A stretch of 64,000 nucleotides of DNA, taken from positions 1 through 64,000 of the forward strand of contig QALN01000010.1 of assembly GCA_003150615.1 (NCBI GenBank), read 5' to 3'. The notes below the pieces were generated by a model, which had not been told where the DNA came from, did not search any database, and saw nothing but the letters and a program-made list of their open reading frames with translations. This DNA comes from Flavobacteriales bacterium. Lineage in GTDB: Bacteria > Bacteroidota > Bacteroidia > Flavobacteriales > UBA1820. The translations under genes were made by a program, and so were the position numbers. Shown here piece after piece: positions 50,636 through 59,145 of this stretch (its first letter is position 1; each line of letters begins with the position of its first letter).

Positions 50636-51874
50636 CTAAAGGCTAACCAAATCCCGGAATTCCTTGGGAAACGCTATGAAGTACTTGGTTTCCGTTTTGT
50701 CGGCCGTAAAATTTATCTGCTCCGAAACCTCCGTTATGTTCCTTACGCTGCCGTCGCGGAGCATTATCCTGATATTGTCTTCCCTCGGGCGGTAAACGTG
50801 GTTTTTTATCTCGCGGTATGTCAAAAGGTATTTCACCTGTTCGCGGTCCAGACCGTACTCCGACGCTATGGCTTCGCCTATCCTGCTTACCACAGCCGGG
50901 TCAAGCGGCCGGGAAAGCAGTTTGGCAAAGAAAAGCCTTCTCTCGCAAATGCAGCGCGAGAGATACGAGAGTATGAAATCATCCTGGTGCTTCCACTGTT
51001 TGAACACGGACCACATGTCTGATTCGTCTATATCCATGTATGTGCTTATGAACTTCGGCGACAAATCGGTGCTCGAAGCTTTCGTGGCAAGGAGTTTTCT
51101 AAGGGGCTCCGGAGCTGGCAGTGAACGTCCGGCAGCCGTGAGTTCAGCCGCGCGGCGTACTATTCCGTCGACCAACGTATCGGCTCCGAGCACAGTCTTG
51201 TGAAGGTACACCTGCCAGTACATCATACGACGGGCTATTACGAATTTTTCGACCGAATAAAGCCCTTTTTCCTCGAAAACGATATCTCCTGCCGAAACGT
51301 TGAGCATGGCTATGATGCGTTCATGGCTCACTATACCTTCCGATGCGCCGGTAAAAAAACTGTCGCGGTTCAGGTAATCGAGACGGTCCATGTCCAACTG
51401 GGACGAGATAAGACTGTGAAGGTAATGTTTACCGTAACCTCCTTTGAATATTTCGACCGCCGTGTCGAACACAGGATGTGTAAATTCGTCCCTCATCATG
51501 GCCATTACCGCAAGGGAGATGTCCTCGTGGGTAATGCCGTCCAGGAACTCCCCTTCCAATGTGTGTGAAAACGGCGCGTGGCCTATATCGTGCAACAATA
51601 TGGCCAGTTTTGCCGCAGCAGCCTCATGTGGCGTTATTTCGAAACCTTTTTCCCGGAGCGTGGATATGGCCCTGGACATCAGATGCATCGCTCCTATCGA
51701 ATGAGTGAAGCGGTTATGCACTGCGCCGGGGTACACCAGCGAGGATAGTCCTATCTGGGATATGCGCCTCAGACGCTGCATATACGAATGGGATATTACC
51801 GACGATATCAAAGGGTCGTCTATGCGGATAAAACCGTAAACCGGGTCATTTATGTTCCTGTTATGAGTACTCAT
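50636..51874 (-). CDS. HD-domain phosphohydrolase (dNTPase/SAMHD1-like)
   Basis: 412 aa. The N-terminal HD domain has RFTHSIGAMHL (His58), LLHDIGHAPFSH (His94-Asp95, His99, His104) and SSQLDMDRLDYLNRDSF, the arrangement of dNTP triphosphohydrolase-like proteins. The C-terminal part is helical and unassigned. Likely activity: hydrolysis of nucleotides; substrate unknown. TAATTTTG boxes at 51900-51907 and 51915-51922 lie just upstream. Confidence 0.88.
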   Translation of the reverse strand: MSTHNRNINDPVYGFIRIDDPLISSVISHSYMQRLRRISQIGLSSLVYPGAVHNRFTHSIGAMHLMSRAISTLREKGFEITPHEAAAAKLAILLHDIGHAPFSHTLEGEFLDGITHEDISLAVMAMMRDEFTHPVFDTAVEIFKGGYGKHYLHSLISSQLDMDRLDYLNRDSFFTGASEGIVSHERIIAMLNVSAGDIVFEEKGLYSVEKFVIARRMMYWQVYLHKTVLGADTLVDGIVRRAAELTAAGRSLPAPEPLRKLLATKASSTDLSPKFISTYMDIDESDMWSVFKQWKHQDDFILSYLSRCICERRLFFAKLLSRPLDPAVVSRIGEAIASEYGLDREQVKYLLTYREIKNHVYRPREDNIRIMLRDGSVRNITEVSEQINFTADKTETKYFIAFPKEFRDLVSL

Positions 51875-51899
51875 GCGATATATTGTATGGAAACTTCGG

Positions 51900-51907
51900 C
51901 AAAATTA
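51900..51907 (-). promoter_or_regulatory. Promoter -7 box of the HD hydrolase
   Basis: Minus-strand TAATTTTG, 26 bases before the ATG at 51874. A second identical box lies at 51915-51922. Confidence 0.5.
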
Positions 51908-51970
51908 GTCTTTTCAAAATTAAAACACCCATAAAACACTGCCTGTGTGTGAAAAATCAGCCCTAAAAAT

Positions 51971-52010
51971 GGAAAAACCGCATCGCGATTCGCATCGGGC
52001 ACGGTTTTCC
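51971..52010 (-). terminator. Possible terminator hairpin
   Basis: GGAAAACCG pairs with CGGTTTTTCC (one bulge) around a 21-base loop. On the minus strand it is followed by ATTTTTAG. It would end transcripts from the zinc-ribbon remnant. Confidence 0.4.
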
Positions 52011-52020
52011 TGTCATAGTT

Positions 52021-52324
52021 TCAGAGGGGATATTCGGTTCCCCACGGTTCATATACAAATTGTGTACTGCAAATATCGGTGCAAACATGCTCCGGCACAC
52101 TATAAAATGGTGTCTTATTGAGAATTAGCATTCCCTGCACGTTATCTGTTAGTACAAATATCCGAGTCCGATACTCGCTTTTAAGGGCAAATCCGCCGGC
52201 ATTGAACTTCATTTTCACAAAACGGACACAAAAAAACATCCGTGTTGCGTTTTCCGCATTTGCGGCATTCGTCATGGAATACATCTATTTTCCCGGACCT
52301 CCGGATATTAAAACCGTAAAAAGG
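52021..52324 (-). pseudogene. Frameshifted small zinc-ribbon protein (probable remnant)
   Basis: In one minus-strand frame (52324-52181) 47 codons run open with cysteines at 20, 23, 33, 36, 42 and 46, that is CRKCGK then LCPFCEN then QC...C. This is a convincing zinc ribbon, but the frame has no ATG, GTG or TTG and ends at TAA. The overlapping frame 52284-52021 has an ATG and continues to a stop 53 codons beyond the zinc ribbon, but reads the ribbon DNA as a meaningless AAN-rich peptide. The simplest reading is an old gene MYSM... broken by one indel near its start and another near the ribbon end. Confidence 0.4.
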
Positions 52325-52325
52325 T

Positions 52326-52333
52326 TATATTTG
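52326..52333 (+). promoter_or_regulatory. Promoter -7 box of tsaE
   Basis: TATATTTG followed by CAACGC, 31 bases before the ATG at 52357. Confidence 0.55.
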
Positions 52334-52356
52334 CAACGCACAACAAAACATCGACA

Positions 52357-52782
52357 ATGGCTTCCACGATATATTTCAAAGACGTAACGTTAGAAGACCT
52401 TCCTGCTACAGCAAAAACCATCGCGGACAACATAAAGGACGGCGCCACCGTACTTCTCGAAGGGGAGATGGGTGCGGGCAAGACCACACTGGCCAAACAT
52501 CTGGTAAGCGCTATGGGATCGGCCGACCAGGTTTCCTCGCCTACGTTCTCGATAGTCAACCAATACGGCACACAAGGCGGTAAGACCATATACCACTTCG
52601 ATTTTTACCGTATAGACGACCCTGCCGAGGCGTTCGACATGGGTTACGAGGAATATTTCTACGGCGGGGCCACCTGTATAGTGGAATGGGGGGAAAAAGT
52701 GGAAGGCTTGCTGCCCGAAAAAGTATCGCGCATACGTATAGAGAAAACGCCTGCCGGACGTGACATTACCTTTATGGAGTGA
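52357..52782 (+). CDS. tsaE: tRNA threonylcarbamoyladenosine synthesis ATPase
   Basis: Partner of TsaB and TsaD in making the t6A base of ANN-decoding tRNAs. It is 141 aa with Walker A GEMGAGKTTLAKHL (36-49), SSPTFSIVNQY, and YHFDFYRIDDPAEAF followed by a C-terminal VEWGEKVEGLLPE, all family hallmarks. It is a single gene with its own promoter and a very strong terminator. Confidence 0.95.
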   Translation: MASTIYFKDVTLEDLPATAKTIADNIKDGATVLLEGEMGAGKTTLAKHLVSAMGSADQVSSPTFSIVNQYGTQGGKTIYHFDFYRIDDPAEAFDMGYEEYFYGGATCIVEWGEKVEGLLPEKVSRIRIEKTPAGRDITFME

Positions 52783-52798
52783 ATAACGTTTTTAGGCA

Positions 52799-52851
52799 TG
52801 TAAAACATAAAGTTCCGTGAGGCAATGCCTCACGGAACTTTATGTTTTACA
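52799..52851. terminator. Long perfect palindrome terminator between tsaE and dapD
   Basis: Two perfect 26-bp arms (52799-52824 and 52826-52851) with a single A between them. It forms an exceptionally stable hairpin in either direction and lies between the two convergent stop codons. Confidence 0.85.
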
Positions 52852-52869
52852 GGAACAGGATGAAAAACG

Positions 52870-53688
52870 TCATCCGGCCACGTCGTACTGGCGCAAGGCG
52901 TCATTCAGCGACGTTTTCTTATCCGTGCTTTCTTTCCTTTGACCTATTATAAGCGCACATGGTACGCTGAATTCGCCTGCCGGATACGTTTTTTTAAACG
53001 AACCGGGTATAACGACCGAGCGGGGCGGCACATAACCTTTGTATTCTTTTTTCTCCGGAGTCGTGGCATCTATTATTTTGGTAGAACCGGTGAGCACTAC
53101 GCCTGCGCCCAACACGGCCTCACGGCCAACGTGGCAACCTTCGACCACAATACACCGCGAACCGATGAACGCATTGTCCTCTATTATCACGGGGGCGGCC
53201 TGAAGCGGCTCAAGCACACCGCCTATACCCACACCACCCGACAGATGCACGTGTTTGCCTATCTGTGCGCAGGAACCTACCGTAGCCCACGTATCGACCA
53301 TAGTCCCTTCATCGACATAAGCGCCGATATTGACATAGGACGGCATCAGTATGACACCTTTGGATATGTATGCTCCGTAACGCGCTACGGCCGCAGGCAC
53401 GCTCCGCACGCCGGACTGAAGATAGTCCTGTTTCAGAGGTATCTTGTCATACCATTGCAGGGGCCCGGCCTGAAGCGTTTCCATAGGTTGTATAGGGAAA
53501 TACATAACTACCGCCTTTTTAACCCATTCGTTCACGTTCCACGAACCGTCGGTACATGGTTCCGCAACCCTCAGAGAACCTTTGTCCAAAAGGTCTATGA
53601 CCTCCCTTACGGCCGCCTGTACGCCTCCGTCCGACAACATCGAACGGTCGTCCCATGCGCGTTCTATTGTCTGTCTTATATTTTCCAT
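52870..53688 (-). CDS. dapD: 2,3,4,5-tetrahydropyridine-2,6-dicarboxylate N-succinyltransferase
   Basis: Succinylates tetrahydrodipicolinate in the succinylase branch of lysine and diaminopimelate synthesis. It is 272 aa from the chosen ATG (MENIRQTIERAWDD); a longer ORF to 53778 crosses the promoter box. The C-terminal half is a left-handed beta-helix of hexapeptide repeats (VNIGAYVDEGTMVDTWATVG, GGVGIGGVLEPLQAAPVIIE). Its presence implies this organism uses the succinylase route and not (only) the DapL aminotransferase. Confidence 0.95.
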   Translation of the reverse strand: MENIRQTIERAWDDRSMLSDGGVQAAVREVIDLLDKGSLRVAEPCTDGSWNVNEWVKKAVVMYFPIQPMETLQAGPLQWYDKIPLKQDYLQSGVRSVPAAVARYGAYISKGVILMPSYVNIGAYVDEGTMVDTWATVGSCAQIGKHVHLSGGVGIGGVLEPLQAAPVIIEDNAFIGSRCIVVEGCHVGREAVLGAGVVLTGSTKIIDATTPEKKEYKGYVPPRSVVIPGSFKKTYPAGEFSVPCALIIGQRKESTDKKTSLNDALRQYDVAG

Positions 53689-53714
53689 ATGCTTTTCGTT
53701 TTTTATCAATGGTA

Positions 53715-53722
53715 CAAAATTA
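53715..53722 (-). promoter_or_regulatory. Promoter -7 box of dapD
   Basis: Minus-strand TAATTTTG, 27 bases before the ATG at 53688. Confidence 0.55.
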
Positions 53723-53791
53723 CGCACGGCGAGGACATTTTTTTGAACCGGCCGGACGTATTTTGTAAAAAATACCACAACAACGGTGCCA

Positions 53792-55660
53792 TCAGTAGTT
53801 GAGATTCAGGTGCACTTCCCCGCCCCAGATATCGGGCGGCCCCAATGGCCTTTCTTCGAACCTCAGGTTGAAACCGCGCAGGCGTTTCGTTTCTTCGACC
53901 ATGTCCGTCTCGTCGCCCAACACTCCCGAAGGCGATTTGAGGAACCATATGCCCTGTATCCTCGATTCCTTAAGAAAGACCCTCATAAGAGAAGCCAGAC
54001 TGCGGTTTATTCCTATGCGGACATTCTTGTCGTTATAAGAATAGTATATGGTTTCCGCATTGCCTATGATATTGACTATACGCAGATCGTCGTCTATTAT
54101 TTTGCCTTTCATCACCGTGCCCTTTATCTGGTTGTAGGCATTGCGGTCCTTTTCATCGCGTGCTATTATAAAAGCGTTGCTTCTCAGCAATACCGAATCC
54201 ATCACCTCGCGCTTCATATCGCGTTTGAGGGTTATCGTATCGGCCGTTATCTGGTTCTGGTCCGAAAATATGACAGGCGTCCCGAACATATCCATAACGC
54301 CGGTATGCTGGTCGTAAAATATAGAATCGCACAATCCGGACATGTCTTTTTTGTAGTATTTCACGTTGTGGAAAGCGCGCAGCACCCGCAGACTGTCGTC
54401 TTTTTTCAGCGTATCCGACCCTGCATACAGCGGCGGGGCCGCATTTACACTATCCATACCGGGAATACCGGCGTCTTCATCCTGCCTGGCAACGGAATCT
54501 TCCTTGGCAGCCAACGTATCCCGTACTTGCGCAACATTTCCGTCAGCCAGGACAACTGAATGAGCAGCAGAGGTAGTATCGTTTTCATTTCCCGTAGTAT
54601 CGGCAGGAGAGCCGCTGCCCTTTTCCATCGCCTCTATCGCTTTTTTCAACGCCTCATTGCCTTTTTGTAAAGAAGGACTATCGGAACCGGCAGCCGATAA
54701 CTTCTCAGCAGGCCGCGGAGTCACCATCATGGTATCGGAACGCATGTAAAGCGTATCGCCCTGCATGATATACGCCGCTTTCGGGTTAAGGGGGATGATG
54801 ACCGAATCCCGCAACTCGAAATATTCGGCCCGGTCGCCGAAAACAGCTATACGGCGCAGCGTGTCCTGCATCTCGACATTGGACTTGGCGCGCGCATAAC
54901 CGGCGAAACGGTCGTAATGTATCGTATCGGCTCGGAGCATGCGGTTGTCGTATATTATCTTCGAATTTTTATAAAAATCGGATATTTCGGTACGGGTATC
55001 GTACGTGCCGCGTTCGGTGTATATGTGGTTCTGTTCGCCTATGATGTTAGTCGGACCCTCGACTTCTATGACCTTCGTGACCGTATGGTAATGCATGGTG
55101 TCGGAATACATGCGGTAGTCGGGACTCTGTGCGTCCACGTCTATGAAAAAGTCCACAACGTCGTCGGCCACATAGTATATGCCTATAACGCTTTTAAGCG
55201 TATTCTTGTCGTCGGTTATCGTAGCTCCGTTGAAGTAATAGGCTTTCTGGGTCAGGCGTTCGTAGTCCAGCGTATCGGTGCGCAGCGTGGTGGTCTTGTT
55301 GACCAGAACGACGTTACCGTAGGCTTTTATAAGCTGTTCGTCGCCCGTATAGTGCATGTAATCGCTGTCGAGCGTCAGAGTGTCGCCTTCGTTGACATGC
55401 ACGTTCCCGTAAGCGAAAAACGTGTTCTGCCCGCGGTTGTACTCGGCCTTGTCGCACGTCATAAGGGTATTGCCGTGATAAAAACGAACATTACCCGTGA
55501 GCACCTGCACTCCGGGGGCCATGTCTTCGTTGTTGCTTATAAGGTCGGCGTTGTCTATGCGTACTTTCGACTGCTTTTTCCCCTGAGGCTGGCCCCAGGA
55601 GGCATATACAGTCAATAAAACCACACACAGCGCAAAAAGCGGCAATATTCTGTATTTCAT
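53792..55660 (-). CDS. OstA/LptA-like envelope protein
   Basis: Exported protein of 622 aa (signal peptide MKYRILPLFALCVVLLTVYA). The OstA-like N-terminal domain is about 35-170, with repeated beta-strand units such as TGNVRFYHGNTLMTCDKAEY, FAYGNVHVNEGDTLTLDSDY and IKAYGNVVLVN. A second OstA-like stretch with similar units lies at about 200-320 (VEGPTNIIGEQNHIYTERGT). The centre (about 330-430) is low-complexity. The OstA fold is used for lipopolysaccharide transport, so it probably acts in building the outer membrane; a direct role is inference. TATCTTTG box at 55700-55707. Confidence 0.88.
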   Translation of the reverse strand: MKYRILPLFALCVVLLTVYASWGQPQGKKQSKVRIDNADLISNNEDMAPGVQVLTGNVRFYHGNTLMTCDKAEYNRGQNTFFAYGNVHVNEGDTLTLDSDYMHYTGDEQLIKAYGNVVLVNKTTTLRTDTLDYERLTQKAYYFNGATITDDKNTLKSVIGIYYVADDVVDFFIDVDAQSPDYRMYSDTMHYHTVTKVIEVEGPTNIIGEQNHIYTERGTYDTRTEISDFYKNSKIIYDNRMLRADTIHYDRFAGYARAKSNVEMQDTLRRIAVFGDRAEYFELRDSVIIPLNPKAAYIMQGDTLYMRSDTMMVTPRPAEKLSAAGSDSPSLQKGNEALKKAIEAMEKGSGSPADTTGNENDTTSAAHSVVLADGNVAQVRDTLAAKEDSVARQDEDAGIPGMDSVNAAPPLYAGSDTLKKDDSLRVLRAFHNVKYYKKDMSGLCDSIFYDQHTGVMDMFGTPVIFSDQNQITADTITLKRDMKREVMDSVLLRSNAFIIARDEKDRNAYNQIKGTVMKGKIIDDDLRIVNIIGNAETIYYSYNDKNVRIGINRSLASLMRVFLKESRIQGIWFLKSPSGVLGDETDMVEETKRLRGFNLRFEERPLGPPDIWGGEVHLNLNY

Positions 55661-55699
55661 CTCTTACGCTCTGTAAATCCCGCAAACGCAGGGTAAGGG

Positions 55700-55707
55700 C
55701 AAAGATA
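55700..55707 (-). promoter_or_regulatory. Promoter -7 box of the OstA-like gene
   Basis: Minus-strand TATCTTTG, 40 bases before the ATG at 55660. Confidence 0.5.
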
Positions 55708-55738
55708 GCGAAAAAACCTCTACCGGAAGAGTACGGGC

Positions 55739-55771
55739 TTTGCCGCATAACCAAAAATATTCTTAAATTTG
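55739..55771 (+). promoter_or_regulatory. Full -33/-7 promoter of the acyl-ACP thioesterase
   Basis: TTTG at 55739-55742 and TAAATTTG at 55764-55771, 21 bases apart: a complete Bacteroidota promoter. Transcription would start near 55778, 20 bases before the TTG start codon. Confidence 0.65.
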
Positions 55772-55797
55772 GAAAAATTTACCGGACTATAAAAACA

Positions 55798-56547
55798 TTG
55801 GAACAGAAAGACACTGCCGTAAAGGCCGTACACACGGAAAAATTCAAAGTAGAATGGGCCGACACATGCGCTTCTGGACATCTGTCGCTACCCGGCATGC
55901 TCAATTTCATACAGGTTACCGCAGGCAACCACGCCAACGAACTGGGTATAGGATACTACCACATGGCCGCCGCAGGGCAGGCCTGGGTGCTCAACAGGCT
56001 CAAAGCGCGTTTTACCCGCATGCCGCGCTGGACCGAAGAAATAGAAGCTAGCACGTGGATAGAAAGTTTCAACGACGTAATCTCGGAGCGAAACATACTG
56101 ATAACGCATAAGGGACAGACGATAGCCCAGGTAAGCACCGTATGGGTGTGCATCAACTACGAAAAACGTGCGCCGGAAGCCATTGCTGTGTCCTACCCGC
56201 CGGAAGTCGTACTGCCGGAAAAGAAACTTGACATAAAGACCGCTTCGCGTGTCAGGATGCCGTCGGATGCACGCCCGCTCAGAACATACCGCGTATCTTT
56301 CAGCGACATAGACGCCATGGGACATGTGAACAACATAAAATACACGCAATGGATAGTCGACAGCCTGCCTTATGAGGCAGCCGTGGGGATAACTTCAGGT
56401 GAAATAGAAGCTAATTTCCTGTCCGAACTGCACTATGGCGACACGGTAGATATCGAATCGGCCAAATCCGGCGACGGATTCACGTTCGCCGTGCGCAAGC
56501 AAGGCTGCGAAAAACCTGCGTTCATATCGCATTTCAATCCTTTATAA
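55798..56547 (+). CDS. Acyl-ACP thioesterase (FatA/FatB-like, TTG start)
   Basis: Releases free fatty acids from acyl carrier protein. It is 249 aa with two hot-dog folds: about 12-130 (ADTCASGHLSLPGMLNFIQ ... WVLNRLKARFTRMPRW) and 150-249 (RVSFSDIDAMGHVNNIKYTQW, with the catalytic Asn/His region in GHVNNIKY). The start is TTG at 55798: it sits at the right distance from the promoter, and the next in-frame ATG would remove the first fold's core. It stands alone between the OstA-like gene and udk. Confidence 0.88.
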   Translation: MEQKDTAVKAVHTEKFKVEWADTCASGHLSLPGMLNFIQVTAGNHANELGIGYYHMAAAGQAWVLNRLKARFTRMPRWTEEIEASTWIESFNDVISERNILITHKGQTIAQVSTVWVCINYEKRAPEAIAVSYPPEVVLPEKKLDIKTASRVRMPSDARPLRTYRVSFSDIDAMGHVNNIKYTQWIVDSLPYEAAVGITSGEIEANFLSELHYGDTVDIESAKSGDGFTFAVRKQGCEKPAFISHFNPL

Positions 56548-56671
56548 GCATAAACATAACGGAAACCGAGTGGAACCAGAAAAAAGCCGAAGGTTTCGCG
56601 AGGCGCATCCTATATTATCAAAATATGTATAAAATACCCGCCAAGGTATTGCCCCGGCACTGCGCTTATAC

Positions 56672-56679
56672 TATTTTTG
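56672..56679 (+). promoter_or_regulatory. Promoter -7 box of udk-ftsB
   Basis: TATTTTTG, 104 bases before the udk ATG, with TTG about 20 bases upstream. Confidence 0.4.
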
Positions 56680-56775
56680 CATCGGAATACCGCACACGGA
56701 CGATCGCCTGGACGGCACTGACTATCTCCCAAGGCGGCAGGAACATATACACATATTATTCTTAAGCGTAAAAAA

Positions 56776-57405
56776 ATGTTGATAATAGGAATAGCAGGAG
56801 GTACAGGATCAGGAAAAACGACCGTAGTAAAACGCATAACCGATGCGCTCGCACCGGGCGAAGTCGTCGTTATGAGCCAGGACTCCTACTACCGGGACAA
56901 CTCCGGCATACCTTTGGAAGAGCGCAAAAAACTTAACTTCGACCATCCGGATTCCATAGAGTTCGACCTTCTGGTACAACATATCGAAGAACTGAAAAAA
57001 GGCAACGCGATAGAACAGCCGACATATTCCTACCTCACTTGCACGCGTCAAAAGGAAACGGTGCATCTGGAACCGAGAAACGTGGTAATCGTCGAAGGCA
57101 TTCTGGCCCTGCAGAACCAGAAACTGCGCAAGATGATGGACATAAAGATATTCGTCGAAGCGGACGACGACGACAGGCTTTCACGCGTAATCCGCCGCGA
57201 TATAGTGGAACGCGGACGCTCGGCAATAGACGTGCTGGACAGGTGGGAAAAGACTCTCAAGCCGATGCACAAACTGTTCATCGAGCCTTCGCGCCGGCAT
57301 GCGGACATCGTGGTGCTTAACTACGACTGCCTCGACGTGGCTATAAACATCATCCTTACCGTGATAGACAAAAAACTGGGCAACCACAAAAACGCCAGGT
57401 TCTGA
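56776..57405 (+). CDS. udk: Uridine kinase
   Basis: Phosphorylates uridine (and cytidine) to the monophosphate in pyrimidine salvage. It is 209 aa. P-loop GGTGSGKTT at 8-16; QDSYYRD and NFDHPDSIEFDLL are the nucleoside-binding segments; VVIVEGILAL and the R-rich lid (RLSRVIRRDIVERGRS) complete the family set. It is followed by the FtsB/DivIC gene 30 bases on, on the same strand. Confidence 0.96.
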   Translation: MLIIGIAGGTGSGKTTVVKRITDALAPGEVVVMSQDSYYRDNSGIPLEERKKLNFDHPDSIEFDLLVQHIEELKKGNAIEQPTYSYLTCTRQKETVHLEPRNVVIVEGILALQNQKLRKMMDIKIFVEADDDDRLSRVIRRDIVERGRSAIDVLDRWEKTLKPMHKLFIEPSRRHADIVVLNYDCLDVAINIILTVIDKKLGNHKNARF

Positions 57406-57435
57406 CCTTGCGCCGCCACAAAACATACCACATCC

Positions 57436-57765
57436 ATGAAAGAGAAAATAACGGCATACGTAAACGCCCGCCCCGCACTGCGCCGGAGCATAGATTATGC
57501 CATGCGGCACAAAATACTTGTTATTATACTGGCTTTTCTGGTGTGGATGACATTTTTCGACCGCAATTCACTTATACTGCACGCCGAACGCGAACGCTCG
57601 ATAGCCGCATTGCAGGATTCGATAGCGTATTACAAACGCGAGATACAGCGACAGCGCCAGTACCTGAACGAACTGAAGAGCGACCCGAAACAGATGGAAA
57701 AATTCGCCCGGGAACGTTACAATATGAAAAAAAAGGACGAAGACATCTATATCATCAAAAGATAA
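57436..57765 (+). CDS. Septum-formation initiator family protein (FtsB/DivIC-like)
   Basis: Single-pass inner-membrane protein of the cell-division complex, 109 aa. A helix at about 29-45 (ILVIILAFLVWMTFF) is followed by a coiled coil (about 55-85: RERSIAALQDSIAYYKREIQ) and a C-terminal KFARERYNMKKKDEDIYIIK, the usual DivIC ending. In the family it links FtsL to FtsQ-type partners. It is co-directional with udk. Confidence 0.9.
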   Translation: MKEKITAYVNARPALRRSIDYAMRHKILVIILAFLVWMTFFDRNSLILHAERERSIAALQDSIAYYKREIQRQRQYLNELKSDPKQMEKFARERYNMKKKDEDIYIIKR

Positions 57766-57801
57766 CCGTCGGCCGTCTTATAAAAAAACGTGCGGTACGT
57801 C

Positions 57802-57856
57802 TGCAAGCAATAAAAAACGCGGGAGCTTTCAAGCCCCCGCGTTTTTATTGCTTGCA
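57802..57856. terminator. Bidirectional terminator between DivIC-like gene and hydrolase
   Basis: An arm of about 21 bp (57802-57823) pairs with 57836-57856 with one bulged A; the tip is GAGCTTTCAAGC. T-runs are available in both directions for the convergent genes. Confidence 0.82.
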
Positions 57857-57870
57857 ACATGTATAACCCG

Positions 57871-58863
57871 TCATAAAGGTTCCTCGCATATTAAATCCGT
57901 ATAAGCCCTCGGCCCCCAGAACACATACCCCCTGCCCTGGTAACCGGTTCCGGAGAGCATGGTATCTATAAATCCGTTGCGCTCCACCAACACGGTATGG
58001 AATATCTCCCCATCGGGATTTTTCTTCAGTTTGAACACTGCACGGCCTGCTGGGGAATAAAAATTCAGGAACTGGCCGTCTTCCTTTTTTTCAAAGCGGA
58101 AAAAATCCGACAATCCCGTCTGCATATGCTTGCTGCGCCACCACGTACCGCCATGAGGACTTACCAACGGTTTGCCGTTGTACACGACCGTCGAATCCTG
58201 GTACGAAGTCACGTTCAGGAAATGTTTTTTAGAGCGCGAAAGCCAATCGGCAAGTTTCTTAAGATGAAGGCTGTCCTCGTACCCGTAAGTACTGTCCAGA
58301 AATACTATCCGCTCCACCGTATCGGGAATACGGTCCTGAGTACGTATGTATTCGAAGATGAAATATCCTCCTCCGGAATGGCTGGAAAGCGTCACCGAAG
58401 GACGATACCTGCCGAACATAGAGGTTATATCGGCAATAACGGCAGGCAATATGTCCTTAGAATCCTGCCTGTGTTCGGTGCGCCATACCCCCCAGCTTTT
58501 CTTCGAAGCCATCATGTAAACGGTAACATAATTGTATTTAGCCGCATTTTCACGCAAAAAACGCGTCTGCGCCGCTATATGCTGTATATCGAAATGCCAG
58601 TCGTCGCCTTCGGATATTGTTTTCCCGGCAGTCCACTCTATTGTGTTGCCGTTGGGGAGGGCGTAAAACACTATTTTAGTTTTCTTGCGGGAGTCCATTT
58701 CAGCAGGAAAATTCACCACTATGCGCATATCGGGATATTTGTCTTCAATCAGAAGTATTTTTTCCCCCGGACATGAAGCGTCCCTGGCCTGCGTTATATC
58801 CTGCGCCACAATATGCGCGCATGCCAACATCAGAAAAACCGGCAGCAATATGAGTTTTTTCAT
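57871..58863 (-). CDS. Exported alpha/beta-hydrolase-like protein (unknown)
   Basis: 330 aa with an export signal (MKKLILLPVFLMLACAHIVA); MLAC at residues 12-15 could also be a lipobox. SSHSGGG at 160-166 gives a nucleophile elbow with Ser163; FLDSTYG (Asp190) and SPHGGTWW (His near 239) are candidate acid and base. This is the order expected for a serine hydrolase, but no named family is recognised. It could be a lipase, esterase or peptidase. TACATTTG box at 58899-58906. Confidence 0.72.
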   Translation of the reverse strand: MKKLILLPVFLMLACAHIVAQDITQARDASCPGEKILLIEDKYPDMRIVVNFPAEMDSRKKTKIVFYALPNGNTIEWTAGKTISEGDDWHFDIQHIAAQTRFLRENAAKYNYVTVYMMASKKSWGVWRTEHRQDSKDILPAVIADITSMFGRYRPSVTLSSHSGGGYFIFEYIRTQDRIPDTVERIVFLDSTYGYEDSLHLKKLADWLSRSKKHFLNVTSYQDSTVVYNGKPLVSPHGGTWWRSKHMQTGLSDFFRFEKKEDGQFLNFYSPAGRAVFKLKKNPDGEIFHTVLVERNGFIDTMLSGTGYQGRGYVFWGPRAYTDLICEEPL

Positions 58864-58898
58864 CTTGAAAAAATAAAATACGGTTAACGATTATCCGG

Positions 58899-58906
58899 CA
58901 AATGTA
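58899..58906 (-). promoter_or_regulatory. Promoter -7 box of the exported hydrolase
   Basis: Minus-strand TACATTTG, 36 bases before the ATG at 58863. Confidence 0.5.
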
Positions 58907-59097
58907 GCAAAAACCGCTTATCGAAACACTTTTTACCATCGGGAAACGACAATAAACATCGGACGACCTGTATACGCCGACGAGAGCCCGGCCATGTTTC
59001 GGCTTTTAAGCCCATTGACAACGGAAAATGCGGCTGCCGCACGTCGTTTTAACATTTACCGGAGGAAAAGACAGCCGTTTTCTTCCAGGAAAATGAC

Positions 59098-59105
59098 TAC
59101 ATTTG
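59098..59105 (+). promoter_or_regulatory. Promoter -7 box of dnaX
   Basis: TACATTTG, 41 bases before the ATG at 59146. Confidence 0.5.
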
Positions 59106-59145
59106 TATTGTCTTAAAACAAAAAAGCAGAACAAAGGCAACGCAG

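Larger units (their letters stand above)
51875..52356. other. Divergent region between HD hydrolase and tsaE
   Basis: 482 bases. Two minus-strand TAATTTTG boxes (51900-51907 and 51915-51922), a GGAAAACCG hairpin (51971-52010), a cysteine-rich zinc-ribbon reading frame without a start codon (52181-52324), and the tsaE promoter box (52326-52333). An overlapping 87-codon ORF at 52021-52284 reads the zinc-ribbon DNA in another frame. Confidence 0.55.
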
